Below, piece by piece: positions 6,417 through 6,437 of a stretch of DNA of 6,437 nt. Numbering within the stretch: the first letter of the stretch is position 1; every line of letters begins with the position of its first letter. Below the pieces are notes generated by a model. That model made no database searches. It was not told the origin of the DNA and saw only the letters and a list, made by a program, of their open reading frames with translations. Source of the stretch: DATJZH01 sp035499215 (GTDB lineage: Bacteria > Actinomycetota > Actinomycetes > Streptosporangiales > Streptosporangiaceae); the NCBI GenBank assembly GCA_035499215.1, contig DATJZH010000199.1, forward strand, positions 1 to 6,437. Reading direction: 5' to 3'. Position numbers and translations under genes: made by a program.

Positions 6417-6437
6417 CGCCGCCTCGGCACGGGGATC

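Overview
The window is high-GC DNA with strong G/C third-position bias, long antisense shadow frames and the mix of gene families expected of an actinomycete chromosome (Streptomyces/Streptosporangiales-like). No marker identifies a species. No rRNA, tRNA, CRISPR array, insertion sequence or integrase was seen.

Layout: (1) 1-330 is a leader with no convincing complete gene; it becomes markedly AT-richer after about 120. (2) 331-1713 (+) encodes a polytopic membrane glycosyltransferase of the GT87 / DUF2029 (PimE-like mannosyltransferase) family. (3) Convergent to it, 8 nt away, is a two-gene minus-strand operon: an ABC ATPase (3601 to 2603) followed by its ABC-2 permease (2603 to 1722). Their stop and start codons overlap by one base. 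(4) 3602-3775 is a divergent regulatory region with a TTGACA-type promoter, a repeated TGACATG heptamer and an inverted repeat. (5) 3776-4462 (+) is a PadR-family winged-helix regulator. (6) 4463-4602 is a gap with two perfect inverted repeats. (7) 4603-5583 and 5580-6416 (+) are a second ABC ATPase and ABC-2 permease pair, overlapping by 4 nt (ATGA).

The unit 1722-6416 reads as one drug-export-type locus. A single PadR repressor candidate is flanked by two separate DrrAB-like exporters, one divergent and one downstream in the same direction. The two ATPases carry all catalytic motifs and the DrrA-type C-terminal domain, but they differ clearly in sequence, as do the permeases. This argues for two systems with different substrates, or an old duplication, rather than a recent copy. 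The likely logic is that a compound binds PadR and releases repression of one or both exporters. The substrate cannot be read from the sequence. The GT87 gene probably belongs to a separate envelope-glycan function. The families are known; the arrangement and the structured DNA around padR are the parts worth a second look.
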